The notes beneath the pieces were generated by a model that was given only the letters and a program-made list of their open reading frames with translations, was not told the origin of the DNA and ran no database searches. The position numbers and the translations under genes are program-made. A DNA stretch of 5,864 bases. It comes from Prevotella sp. CAG:732. Its GTDB lineage: Bacteria > Bacteroidota > Bacteroidia > Bacteroidales > Bacteroidaceae. How positions within the stretch are numbered: position 1 is the stretch's first letter; each line of letters begins with the position of its first letter. Where the stretch lies: the NCBI GenBank assembly GCA_000436035.1, contig FR893198.1, positions 1 through 5,864 on the forward strand, in the 5' to 3' direction. Positions 1 to 5,833 of this stretch are shown in pieces.

Positions 1-1
1 G

Positions 2-32
2 AGTTATAAATTATTCAGTAAACACTAATTAT
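2..32 (+). repeat. Left terminal inverted repeat (31 bp)
   Basis: Begins AGTTATAAATTATTC and ends CACTAATTAT. It is a perfect reverse complement of 5834-5864. The sequence is very AT-rich. A 31-bp match that exact at both window ends is not expected by chance. Confidence 0.95.
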
Positions 33-107
33 CTTCTTTTGCTTGAAAAGTGAATCTCATGAAAACAAATATGGGAAACCTTCATAAGATTTGACACCAA
101 AAATGAT

Positions 108-212
108 ATGCAAAATATCGTATGTAAATACAGAACAATGGGCAATGCTATATTCATAACATTGTTTCTTTTTATGGCATTATCCGGATGTAGCACCGGG
201 GAAAAGGACTAA
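108..212 (+). CDS. Possible 34-aa lipoprotein (lysis-protein size)
   Basis: A small ORF of 34 codons reads MQNIVCKYRTMGNAIF, then a hydrophobic stretch and the lipobox LSGC followed by STGEKD. An internal ATG at 138 would give a 24-aa form with a more usual signal peptide (MGNAIFITLF...). The lipobox implies lipidation of the Cys and export, leaving a mature peptide of only about seven residues, similar in size to plasmid lysis or entericidin-like lipopeptides. Alternatively it is the start of a longer lipoprotein cut by a frameshift: just before the stop lies GGGGAAAA (198-205), and another frame stays open from 200 to 305. No promoter or ribosome site is clear. No family is recognised. Confidence 0.35.
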   Translation: MQNIVCKYRTMGNAIFITLFLFMALSGCSTGEKD

Positions 213-334
213 AGCCATACTTTGGGAAAGTGTTATTGAAAGAAGAATGTTTGCCCTTGCCTTCTACATATTATAATAAGGAACGTAGGATGCTGAACAC
301 AAAATGAATTTCCATCAAACTGTTGGCTTTTACG

Positions 335-360
335 ATAATTGCAAGAAATAATTGCAAAGT
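335..360. repeat. Two 13-bp direct repeats upstream of the PBP-like gene
   Basis: ATAATTGCAAGAA (335-347) is followed at once by ATAATTGCAAAGT (348-360), with the first ten bases identical. It lies about 77 bp before the start of the secreted PBP-like gene, so it may be an operator (inference). The rest of 213-436 is AT-rich with no convincing gene. A weak Bacteroidetes-type promoter candidate is TTTG at 221-224 with AATGTTTG at 246-253. Confidence 0.3.
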
Positions 361-436
361 AAAAGTTGGAGTTTGTAAAATACCAGACTCATGTGTGTTA
401 TTAAAAAGTAAACAATAATGAACTATCAAAATTAAT

Positions 437-1744
437 ATGATTATGAAGACCGTATTCCTAGCAATAGCCCTAGCATTTACCGGGCTACCATCCGTTGCCC
501 AAAATGAAGCAATCTCCGATGCCATCGACTCCGACAGCACCTTCTCTCCCAAGGATCACATCACCCAGATTCCATTGGAAAACTGCTATCGCATCGACAC
601 TTGCGAGGAGAAGCGATTTGCCATCGTTCTGAAAGATGCGAAATGCGGCATCTACGATCTGCAAAGGCATGAGAATGTGACAAACATCGAATATGATGTC
701 CTCTCTTTTTCTCGCCGACAGATCGCTGAAGACAATACGGAAATCTTCTATTTCTATGCCGAAAAAGGCATTGAGCAAGGTATCATCGGGGTCTATGGCA
801 ACAACAACCAAACACTCGGCATTTGGCATGACAACCCTGAATACGTGGGAAACCTATCTGAATGTACCACCATCGACACTGCCATCTCCAAGAAATGCAA
901 GCGCCTACTACAAAAGGGAATGGAAGCACTGGATGGAACTTATGGACAGATTGCGGTCATCGATGCCCAAAACGGAAGACTGAAAGCTTGGGTGGCTTTG
1001 GAGAAGAAAGACAATGGCTTTTCAGATGCCAAACTTTTGAGAAATGTGTTCAGTCCTCGTTGCATCACAACGATTGGAACAGCAGCTGTATTGGCAGATA
1101 TTGATGCCAACCTCGAAGATAGCATTGATGCTGGTAATGGTGCCTATGATACCGAAGATGGCTTGAAGATCAGAGACCACAACTGGCGTACTGGAGGTTA
1201 TGGAAAGATGACCGTCAGAGATGCCTTGGTCAAGAAATCGAATGTGGCGATGTATAAAATGACACAGGTTGCCATGGGGAATGAGAGGGCACACGATGTT
1301 TGGCAGGAAATGATGGACCATCCTCATTCCACCAATGCCATGGAAATCGCAGCTTCTACTTGGAGCATCAACCACGAAGACGCATCCGTTTATCCTACCT
1401 TGAAAGGGGACTCTGTAGAGGTGGCACCTCATAATACGACAACGCCAAAGGAACGCCAATATATTAAAGACGTGTTGGTGGGGCTCAACAAGGCGGATGG
1501 CATACAAGCCGATTATGCTCCTCAGGGCATCGAACTTGCTGGCGTCTATGGTAATTGGGGTAAAGATTACTATACTGAAGACTGCAACCTAACCGAAACT
1601 TCGTTTGTCGGCTTCTTCCCTGCCCAAAATCCTCGCTATAGCATCTGCGTCTTTATCCACAGGCCTACTGAACCAGCTCGTAGCCCTAAGGATTTAGCCA
1701 CAAGCGTCGTGAATAAGCTGATTTCTTGGCTCATGAAGTACTAA
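437..1744 (+). CDS. Secreted penicillin-binding transpeptidase-like protein, active-site motifs lost
   Basis: 435 aa. Residues 1-22 form a signal peptide (MKTVFLAIALAF..., likely cleaved after SVA or VAQ). The ATG at 443 (MKTVF) is as plausible a start as 437. Residues about 60-130 have a WG-repeat-like look (KCGIYD, later IEYDVL, then GIIGVYG). Residues about 165-432 follow the PBP transpeptidase fold (PF00905-type): GQIAVIDAQNGRLKAW, DAGNGAYD...IRDHN, GGYGKMTVRDALVKKSNV and TSFVGFFPAQNPRYS all align with known PBP landmarks. All three catalytic motifs are changed: SxxK is C209-I-T-T212 after F-S-P-R, SxN is K267-S-N269, and KTG is V370-Y-G372. Hence it probably cannot acylate penicillin or cross-link peptidoglycan and may act as a binding or sensing pseudoenzyme in the periplasm (inference). 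It is translationally coupled to the next gene. Fold confidence is good; role is unknown. Confidence 0.85.
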   Translation: MIMKTVFLAIALAFTGLPSVAQNEAISDAIDSDSTFSPKDHITQIPLENCYRIDTCEEKRFAIVLKDAKCGIYDLQRHENVTNIEYDVLSFSRRQIAEDNTEIFYFYAEKGIEQGIIGVYGNNNQTLGIWHDNPEYVGNLSECTTIDTAISKKCKRLLQKGMEALDGTYGQIAVIDAQNGRLKAWVALEKKDNGFSDAKLLRNVFSPRCITTIGTAAVLADIDANLEDSIDAGNGAYDTEDGLKIRDHNWRTGGYGKMTVRDALVKKSNVAMYKMTQVAMGNERAHDVWQEMMDHPHSTNAMEIAASTWSINHEDASVYPTLKGDSVEVAPHNTTTPKERQYIKDVLVGLNKADGIQADYAPQGIELAGVYGNWGKDYYTEDCNLTETSFVGFFPAQNPRYSICVFIHRPTEPARSPKDLATSVVNKLISWLMKY

Positions 1745-2589
1745 TGGCAAAGAATCATAACGAACATCCCATAACCGTCATCATCGGAATAGGCTTGCTG
1801 ATAGCATTAGGCTTATTGCCTTTTTATTGCAAGTCTTTTATGACGTGGATATACATTGCCATTTGTTGTTTCATCGTGGTCGGATTGTTGGGCTTAGTGC
1901 TACATCTTCGCCATAACCAGAAAATCAAGCAGGAGAATAGTGCAGCCTTGGCAGAAAATCCAAAGCGTATCGCAATCTTTCATCGCCTGGGAGATGGAAG
2001 CGACATCGAGACTACTGGAACTTTGGATTATCCTTTGCTGAGACATCCTAAGGGATATGATGTGAAATGGCTTTATAATTCCACGAGAGAGGTCGTCTTC
2101 TTCTCCACCTATGTCAATGAAAAAGAGGAAGCTGTAATCAGGCTGAAATATGACGCTTGGCTATCCCAACAGACACCAGAAGATATGGCTGGCTTTGAGA
2201 TGGTGATGAATCTTTCTTCTTTTGAGGGCACCGTTGATGAAGAGCTGCTCGATGGAGTCAACCTCCTGCAAATAGGATTCAAGAGAAAGACTACCGAACG
2301 TTGGGGAAGAATAGAATCTCTTTTGCTAAAATTGCAAACTTTCATCGACTCTCTTTCTCCTTATTATATACATCGGCAATTCTGCTTGAAAGGCATTTTG
2401 AAAGCAGAAATTTATGTCGAATATGAGGGATTGGCATTCATCTCTGCCACAAAACCCACTTCAAGGGGGTTGGAAGATGCCACAGACCACTTGTCTTCGG
2501 GTGATTTCAAAAGACTCGATAGTATGCTGAATTGGGTGGAAACTGACGATATGGTTTACATTGAGTCTTGGGAAGATATAAGATTATGA
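1744..2589 (+). CDS. Two-TM membrane protein of unknown function, coupled to the PBP-like gene
   Basis: 281 aa. The start at 1744 is chosen because its ATG overlaps the upstream stop in TAATG (1742-1746), a classic coupling signal; an in-frame ATG at 1726 would add six residues inside the upstream gene. Two hydrophobic helices lie at about 9-27 (ITVIIGIGLLIALGLLPFY) and 34-54 (TWIYIAICCFIVVGLLGLVL), followed by basic RHNQKIK, so N- and C-termini are predicted to face the cytoplasm. The remaining 225 residues are a soluble alpha/beta-looking domain with no motif I recognise (for example FHRLGDGSDIETTGTLDYP and an acidic tail VETDDMVYIESWED). Coupling suggests it works with the secreted PBP-like protein, perhaps as its inner-membrane partner (inference). 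Transcription probably ends at the hairpin at 2698-2732. Confidence 0.8.
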   Translation: MAKNHNEHPITVIIGIGLLIALGLLPFYCKSFMTWIYIAICCFIVVGLLGLVLHLRHNQKIKQENSAALAENPKRIAIFHRLGDGSDIETTGTLDYPLLRHPKGYDVKWLYNSTREVVFFSTYVNEKEEAVIRLKYDAWLSQQTPEDMAGFEMVMNLSSFEGTVDEELLDGVNLLQIGFKRKTTERWGRIESLLLKLQTFIDSLSPYYIHRQFCLKGILKAEIYVEYEGLAFISATKPTSRGLEDATDHLSSGDFKRLDSMLNWVETDDMVYIESWEDIRL

Positions 2590-2626
2590 AGTTCCGACTC
2601 TCTATAGAAAACTGACTGAAGACTTG

Positions 2627-2658
2627 TTTTCTTCCGAAAAAGTATCATTGTATCATTT
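2627..2658 (+). repeat. Left outer inverted repeat of the VirE cassette
   Basis: TTTTCTTCCGA, an A run, then GTATCATTGTATCATTT. It matches 5715-5747 in inverted orientation, with a single one-base indel. It contains two GTATCA sites 8 bp apart. It starts 37 bp after the stop of the two-TM gene, so that gene lies outside the cassette. Confidence 0.8.
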
Positions 2659-2697
2659 TTCGGCATTAGAATTGATATAACTATCTAAGTATTAGCG

Positions 2698-2732
2698 AGA
2701 AAGGGTGGATGATATTTGCATCCACCCTTTCT
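2698..2732. terminator. Strong hairpin terminator between convergent operons
   Basis: A perfect 14-bp stem, AGAAAGGGTGGATG (2698-2711) with CATCCACCCTTTCT (2719-2732), and a 7-nt loop. The arms begin with A-rich and end with T-rich bases, so it can work in both directions. It lies between the two-TM gene (ends 2589) and the VirE-type gene (- strand, ends 2802) and probably terminates both operons. It also falls between the outer and inner recognition sites of the cassette's left end. Confidence 0.8.
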
Positions 2733-2737
2733 TGTAT

Positions 2738-2782
2738 GTATCACAAAAGAGTCATGATTTCGGGGAGAAGTATCACGATTTC
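2738..2782 (+). repeat. Left inner recognition sites of the VirE cassette
   Basis: A GTATCA site at 2738, a degenerate 15-mer at 2747-2761 (3 mismatches) and an exact AAGTATCACGATTTC at 2768-2782. The two 15-mers are 21 bp apart, the same period as their inverted counterparts at 5592-5627, which places both on one face of the helix. Confidence 0.7.
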
Positions 2783-2797
2783 CAACTTCCCATCGTC

Positions 2798-2811
2798 AAA
2801 ATCATGATTTT
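2798..2811. repeat. 14-bp palindrome over the VirE stop codon
   Basis: AAAATCATGATTTT is perfectly self-complementary and covers the TGA stop (2804-2802, - strand). It shares TCATGATTT with the degenerate cassette site at 2747-2761. It may be a protein-binding site or chance in AT-rich DNA. Confidence 0.3.
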
Positions 2812-4688
2812 TGTGTTTCCTTCTCTGCCACCAAATATCGTTTTCCCGTGGCAAATCGCTTCACCTTGATGCCATCGATGTTTGCCAACTTTCTTCCGAA
2901 ACTCATCAAACTATCTATCTTCAGCGAACTGCCGATACGCTTCTTCAGATAGTCGAAAATCTCTGCCGCCGACATATACTTGCCCTGCGACTCGTCTTCC
3001 ACCAAGTCGAAACACATTTGGAAATATTGCTCTATCGGAGGAACCACCTCAAACTGACGATTGCTCTGCATCAACAATGCTGTCTCCACCGAGTCGAAAT
3101 ACGTTTTCTCGCCAGCTCGAATCGCCGCCATCGCCTGCGCAAAAAGTTGGACATAATTAAGTTTGACGCTCACATCGATCGGTCCCGTTAACTCCACACC
3201 GATAAAACGACGATTGCCCGATGGGTCGGTCAAGATGTCATCCATGTTGCTGGTTGCGATGAAGGATGCGAGACGTGGGAACTCCTCCACATGTCCACCA
3301 TACGGGCGTTTCATCTTCACGTTCGGCAACTGGATGAGATTTTTCAAGAACCCTTGTTGCACCTGTGGCGAAATCTGGTTGAACTCATCCAGGTTGATCA
3401 AGAGCGTTTGAGCCATCGCCTGATATACTTGACGTTTTTCTGACAGGACCAAGTTGTCAGTATAGCCCCATTGAAGTTCTTGCGGAATCAAGCGGCGACA
3501 GAAAGTGCTCTTGTTGAAACCTTGTTTTGAGATGAGCAGCGGCGCCACACTGTTGCCATACAATCGATGGTTGATGCCACGCCATTGGTCCACCATGCCC
3601 AAATACCAAATGTAAAACCAGTCTGCCCAATGCGGATTGGCGGTCGGCACCGTGCGAGCCAATGCCCGGATGTGGTCTTTGCCATCCCACTTGCCCTCGC
3701 ACTGGAAGAGATACTCATCGATCGGATCATAGTTGGCGATATAATCCGACTCCAGGAAGTTGCGTACATCCTTGATGCTCACACGGATGTCTGCCAACTG
3801 CACATCGAGCGTCATTCGCTTTTGCACACGTGGATCGACCGGAGCAAAATCGTGCCAACTTCCCTTCGTTTTGTATTCCGTGTATTTCATCAGAACATTG
3901 TATCTGAAATCGTAACGATCTCTCAGAAACACCATCATATTCATGATGTTGTCAGCAGTAGTCGGTTGCACGCCAACCTTAGATTTCTCAATCTCGCCAT
4001 CGTCCGTCTCCCATCCCACAAGGTCGGGCGTAGGAAATTTCTTCACCTCTTTCACGCCCCCTTTTATCATCTCTTGCTTGCGCACATGATGGTCGATTTT
4101 CATCGGAATCGCCTGGGCGTTATAATAAGGATGGGCATCAAGCGTCATCAAGAAATTATCCTTCAAGCTATGGGAAGTGGGCTGGAGTTCTTCCTTAATC
4201 AGGGTTTGATAGAGCGGAACAATCTGCTTGGCAGCCATGCGATGCAGTTCTTCTGCATCCTCCTCATTTTGAGGGATTTCGCCATCTATATCGGTGTATC
4301 TCACCAAGACATGTGCCGACGTGCCATCCGCTCCCTCGATAACCGCAAAGGTGGAGGGCATCAGGGAGGCTGAACGTTTCAACGCCGCCATGTCTTCTGC
4401 CTCAAAAATGTCATCGAAAGTGAGGAGCAAGATGCCATTGACCGTCTTCAGTTTGAGACAATCGTTGGCTTCCTTGCCGTACTCAGCCGAAGGATAGACA
4501 TGTCGCCAGTTCGCCATGCCTCGGTAACTCTCATACCCATAATCGAGTACTTCCTTACTGTTTCGGAAATTAGTAATGGTGCCTCGTGCGTCATCCTTGG
4601 CGATGCGCTGGAGGAAGGATTCGAAGTTCTTGGTGTTGAGTACCAACTGATTTTTCTTGTTGGTATGTATAATGGAAATTTTAATCAT
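2802..4688 (-). CDS. VirE/VapE-family primase-helicase-like protein
   Basis: 628 aa from the start at 4688 (MIKISIIHTNKKNQ). A further ATG at 4736 would add 16 residues of non-conserved look and run into the dyad at 4731-4749, so it is not preferred. Residues about 25-165 fit the BT4734-like VirE N-terminal domain (PF08800 type). Residues about 330-560 fit the VirE/VapE P-loop domain (PF05272 type): Walker A SKQGFNKSTF (K393), Walker B LLINLDEF (D434, E435), sensor-like ATSN (478-481) and SGNRRF (490-495). The C-terminus, about 570-628 (YMSAAEIFDYLKKR, later FGRKLANIDGIKVKRF), looks like the winged-helix module often found at this end (DUF3874 type). These proteins are primase/helicase-like ATPases on mobile elements. 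The P-loop has Ser and Asn where canonical GxxxxGK has Gly; I recall this as common in Bacteroidetes VirE proteins. It follows the Cys-motif gene after 145 bp of iterons, probably as one operon. Confidence 0.88.
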   Translation of the reverse strand: MIKISIIHTNKKNQLVLNTKNFESFLQRIAKDDARGTITNFRNSKEVLDYGYESYRGMANWRHVYPSAEYGKEANDCLKLKTVNGILLLTFDDIFEAEDMAALKRSASLMPSTFAVIEGADGTSAHVLVRYTDIDGEIPQNEEDAEELHRMAAKQIVPLYQTLIKEELQPTSHSLKDNFLMTLDAHPYYNAQAIPMKIDHHVRKQEMIKGGVKEVKKFPTPDLVGWETDDGEIEKSKVGVQPTTADNIMNMMVFLRDRYDFRYNVLMKYTEYKTKGSWHDFAPVDPRVQKRMTLDVQLADIRVSIKDVRNFLESDYIANYDPIDEYLFQCEGKWDGKDHIRALARTVPTANPHWADWFYIWYLGMVDQWRGINHRLYGNSVAPLLISKQGFNKSTFCRRLIPQELQWGYTDNLVLSEKRQVYQAMAQTLLINLDEFNQISPQVQQGFLKNLIQLPNVKMKRPYGGHVEEFPRLASFIATSNMDDILTDPSGNRRFIGVELTGPIDVSVKLNYVQLFAQAMAAIRAGEKTYFDSVETALLMQSNRQFEVVPPIEQYFQMCFDLVEDESQGKYMSAAEIFDYLKKRIGSSLKIDSLMSFGRKLANIDGIKVKRFATGKRYLVAEKETQKS

Positions 4689-4730
4689 TCGTCTTGGATT
4701 TTTTATATACGTAGTTGGAAAGTGGATTGC

Positions 4731-4749
4731 AGTCACTTACGATGTGACT
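4731..4749. repeat. Short dyad upstream of the VirE start
   Basis: AGTCAC (4731-4736) and GTGACT (4744-4749) are inverted around a 7-nt centre, eight bases from the iteron array and 43 bp before the chosen VirE start. It could be an operator or a leader hairpin (inference). Confidence 0.4.
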
Positions 4750-4756
4750 CTATGCC

Positions 4757-4828
4757 TGGGCAACCAATGCCCATAGTTTGGGCACTCATTGCCCATAGGC
4801 TGGGCATCGATTGCCCGTAGTGTGGGCA
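4757..4828. repeat. 22-bp iteron array, each unit a TGGGCA-N5-TGCCCA dyad
   Basis: Units begin at 4757, 4779, 4801 and 4823, exactly 22 bp apart. Each of the first three is TGGGCA, five variable bases, then TGCCCA (TGCCCG in the third), followed by TAG and two bases; the fourth keeps only TGGGCA and ends six bases before the stop codon of the Cys-motif gene. The spacers differ (ACCAA, CTCAT, TCGAT) while the half-sites are kept, as expected of protein-binding sites and not of recent slippage. Two helical turns per unit would place bound dimers on one face. Likely uses are a replication-origin iteron or an autoregulatory operator for the VirE-type gene. In RNA each unit could form a 6-bp hairpin, which might modulate read-through. 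Confidence 0.85.
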
Positions 4829-4833
4829 CTCGC

Positions 4834-5415
4834 CTAAACTCCCCAATAAAAAAGGTCACACTCGGCGAGATTTTTCTCAGACTGAGAGTTAGCATCGTCA
4901 CGCTCAGAGATAGAATCTTCAAGCTGAGAGCTAGCCTCATCGGAATGAGCTTGGGGGAAGTCGGGCTGGTAGGAAACAAACGTCTCCTTGAAATGGTCGA
5001 ACTCCACATCGTCGTAGCCGTATGAGTGGAACAGTTCCTTGATTTCCAACTGCTGCTTCGGCAAGAGCAAAAGTTGTCCCAACTTATAGCGATAGTACTG
5101 TCCCTTGCTGCCGAGATAGCCTCGCAGGCGACAGCGCAAGGTAGGGGCATCTTTCAACGTGACGTTGCGATAGAGGTGATCGAATCCCCATGCCAGTTTG
5201 GCGATTCTCAACTTTTCATAATACTGGCAGTTGCCATTGCGCCATGCCGATGGGAAGACGGCATTTCCACTATGGCGTTTCTCACTCAGGAAGCGTGTCG
5301 ATAGGAAACGCACGCACTCATCCTTGACGACGCATTGCTCATTAAAGCAATAAGTCCATCCGTAAGGCAATCCTTTACCAGCCATTGCCTTCTTCAACAT
5401 TTCTAATTGTTTCAT
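4834..5415 (-). CDS. Small Cys-motif protein, DUF6078-like
   Basis: 193 aa from ATG at 5415 (MKQLEMLKKAMAGKG). Residues 16-40 read LPYGWTYCFNEQC and on to KDECVRF, giving C23-x4-C28-x5-C34, with C63 in GNCQYY: a possible metal or Fe-S site. This pattern fits what I remember of the Bacteroidetes family DUF6078, whose function is unknown. Residues about 70-130 are basic (RCRLRGYLGSKGQYYRYK) and could bind nucleic acid; residues 159-185 are acidic and Ser-rich and contain two 14-residue repeats (DEASSQLEDSISER and DDANSQSEKN...), echoed by a 42-bp period in DNA. It has its own promoter and lies first in the operon with the VirE-type gene. A partner or loader role for VirE is inference. The acidic tail may be a variable, disordered extension. 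Confidence 0.8.
   Translation of the reverse strand: MKQLEMLKKAMAGKGLPYGWTYCFNEQCVVKDECVRFLSTRFLSEKRHSGNAVFPSAWRNGNCQYYEKLRIAKLAWGFDHLYRNVTLKDAPTLRCRLRGYLGSKGQYYRYKLGQLLLLPKQQLEIKELFHSYGYDDVEFDHFKETFVSYQPDFPQAHSDEASSQLEDSISERDDANSQSEKNLAECDLFYWGV
4882..4941. repeat. Imperfect coding repeat, 42-bp period
   Basis: CTGAGAGTTAGCATCGTC (from 4882) recurs as CTGAGAGCTAGCCTCATC (from 4924). The 42-bp offset is 14 codons and encodes the acidic Ser-rich repeat in the tail of the Cys-motif protein. Confidence 0.6.
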
Positions 5416-5497
5416 TGATTTTTGGTGTTAGTTATTATACTTAAGGTTTCTCATAGGTGCTGACCTGTGTGGAATCTTTAGTTTTATTTTTCTACGG

Positions 5498-5529
5498 CAA
5501 AATTACGAAAAAGCATTGAGAATTGCAAG
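5498..5529 (-). promoter_or_regulatory. Bacteroidetes-type promoter for the DUF6078-like/VirE operon
   Basis: On the - strand, CTTG (5529-5526) is followed by a 20-bp spacer and TAATTTTG (5505-5498), matching the Bacteroidetes primary-sigma pattern TTTG-N19-21-TAnnTTTG at -33 and -7. A start near 5490 would give a leader of about 75 nt. An imperfect dyad at 5452-5469 (CATAGGT, GCTG, ACCTGTG) lies in that leader and may be an operator or hairpin. Confidence 0.65.
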
Positions 5530-5591
5530 TATTCTGGCAAATATTTCTAGGCATCGAACCAAAAAGTTATCATTTTACCGCTCCAAATGCC

Positions 5592-5636
5592 GAAATCGTG
5601 ATACTTTCTCCCGAAATCGTGATACTTCCATGATAC
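5592..5636 (-). repeat. Right inner recognition sites of the VirE cassette
   Basis: GAAATCGTGATACTT occurs exactly at 5592-5606 and 5613-5627 (21-bp period), followed by TGATAC at 5631-5636. These are the inverted counterparts of 2738-2782. They lie about 65-105 bp upstream of the putative -33 element of the operon, so they could also serve in its regulation. Confidence 0.8.
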
Positions 5637-5664
5637 TTTTCGAGGGATATAGCAGATGTGTCAT

Positions 5665-5689
5665 AGGATGGAATCCTCTGATTATCAGA
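5665..5689. repeat. Two abutting dyads in the right cassette end
   Basis: AGGAT-GGA-ATCCT (5665-5677) overlaps by one base TCTGAT-T-ATCAGA (5677-5689). They occupy the position that the long hairpin 2698-2732 holds in the left end, but the sequences are unrelated. Confidence 0.4.
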
Positions 5690-5714
5690 CGGTATCGCAA
5701 GAAGAGAGCTTACG

Positions 5715-5747
5715 AAATGATACAATGATACTTTTATCGGAAGAAAA
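5715..5747 (-). repeat. Right outer inverted repeat of the VirE cassette
   Basis: AAATGATACAATGATAC (5715-5731) continues as CTTTTATCGGAAGAAAA to 5747. It is the inverted counterpart of 2627-2658 with one extra base. It contains two TGATAC sites 8 bp apart. Confidence 0.8.
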
Positions 5748-5833
5748 TTTCATACGTGCGGAGGCACAACGAGAAATTCAATCGTTTTTTATGCCTGCGA
5801 ATAAAATGGTTGAATCCATAGAATATTTTAACC

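Larger units (their letters stand above)
2627..5747. mobile_element. Nested VirE cassette with mirrored multi-site ends
   Basis: The VirE and Cys-motif genes lie between two inverted, structured ends. Outer repeats 2627-2658 and 5715-5747 match as inverted copies over 32/33 nt with one indel. Further in, each end has GTATCA/TGATAC sites at mirrored distances: left sites start at 2642, 2650, 2738, 2749 (degenerate) and 2770, right sites (read inward) at 5731, 5723, 5636, 5625 and 5604. The offsets are thus 0, 8, 96, 107, 128 against 0, 8, 95, 106, 127. This spacing is hard to explain without common recognition by one protein. No recombinase is encoded inside; the VirE-type protein is the only obvious DNA-processing enzyme. 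Confidence 0.5.
5530..5833. other. Non-coding right end with recognition sites, no convincing gene
   Basis: This stretch holds the right-end sites of the VirE cassette, the paired dyads at 5665-5689, and, outside the cassette, 86 bp leading to the right terminal repeat. Forward ORFs exist (5656-5841, 61 codons; or 38 codons from 5725, ending NKMVESIEYFNHN), but they run across the cassette's repeat and stop inside the terminal repeat, have no recognisable motif, and are treated as unlikely genes. Confidence 0.5.

Noticed and set aside
408..424. Third copy of the terminal repeat (AGTAAACAATAATG)
   Set aside because: Only a dozen or so AT-rich bases resemble 18-32; expected by chance in this leader.
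271..552. Reverse ORF of 93 codons with a hydrophobic stretch
   Set aside because: It begins opposite the signal-peptide region of the PBP-like gene; the hydrophobicity comes from AT-rich DNA read in reverse.
1022..1507. Reverse ORF of 161 codons
   Set aside because: It is antisense to the conserved transpeptidase-like domain and shows no coding signal or motif.
437..1744. Active beta-lactam target or beta-lactamase
   Set aside because: The Ser and Lys of SxxK, the first Ser of SxN and the Lys-Thr of KTG are all absent, so neither transpeptidase nor beta-lactamase activity is supported.
3567..4373. Forward ORF of 268 codons antisense to the VirE-type gene
   Set aside because: It lies wholly opposite a gene with clear domain motifs, has His/Ile-rich composition typical of a shadow frame, and shows no motif of its own.
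4757..4828. CRISPR array
   Set aside because: Units are 22 bp with 5-bp variable centres inside dyads; there are no spacers of 26-40 bp and no cas genes.
4737..5150. Reverse ORF of 137 codons covering the iterons
   Set aside because: It is out of frame with the Cys-motif protein, and the 22-bp repeat is not a multiple of three, so the repeats do not encode a repeated peptide.
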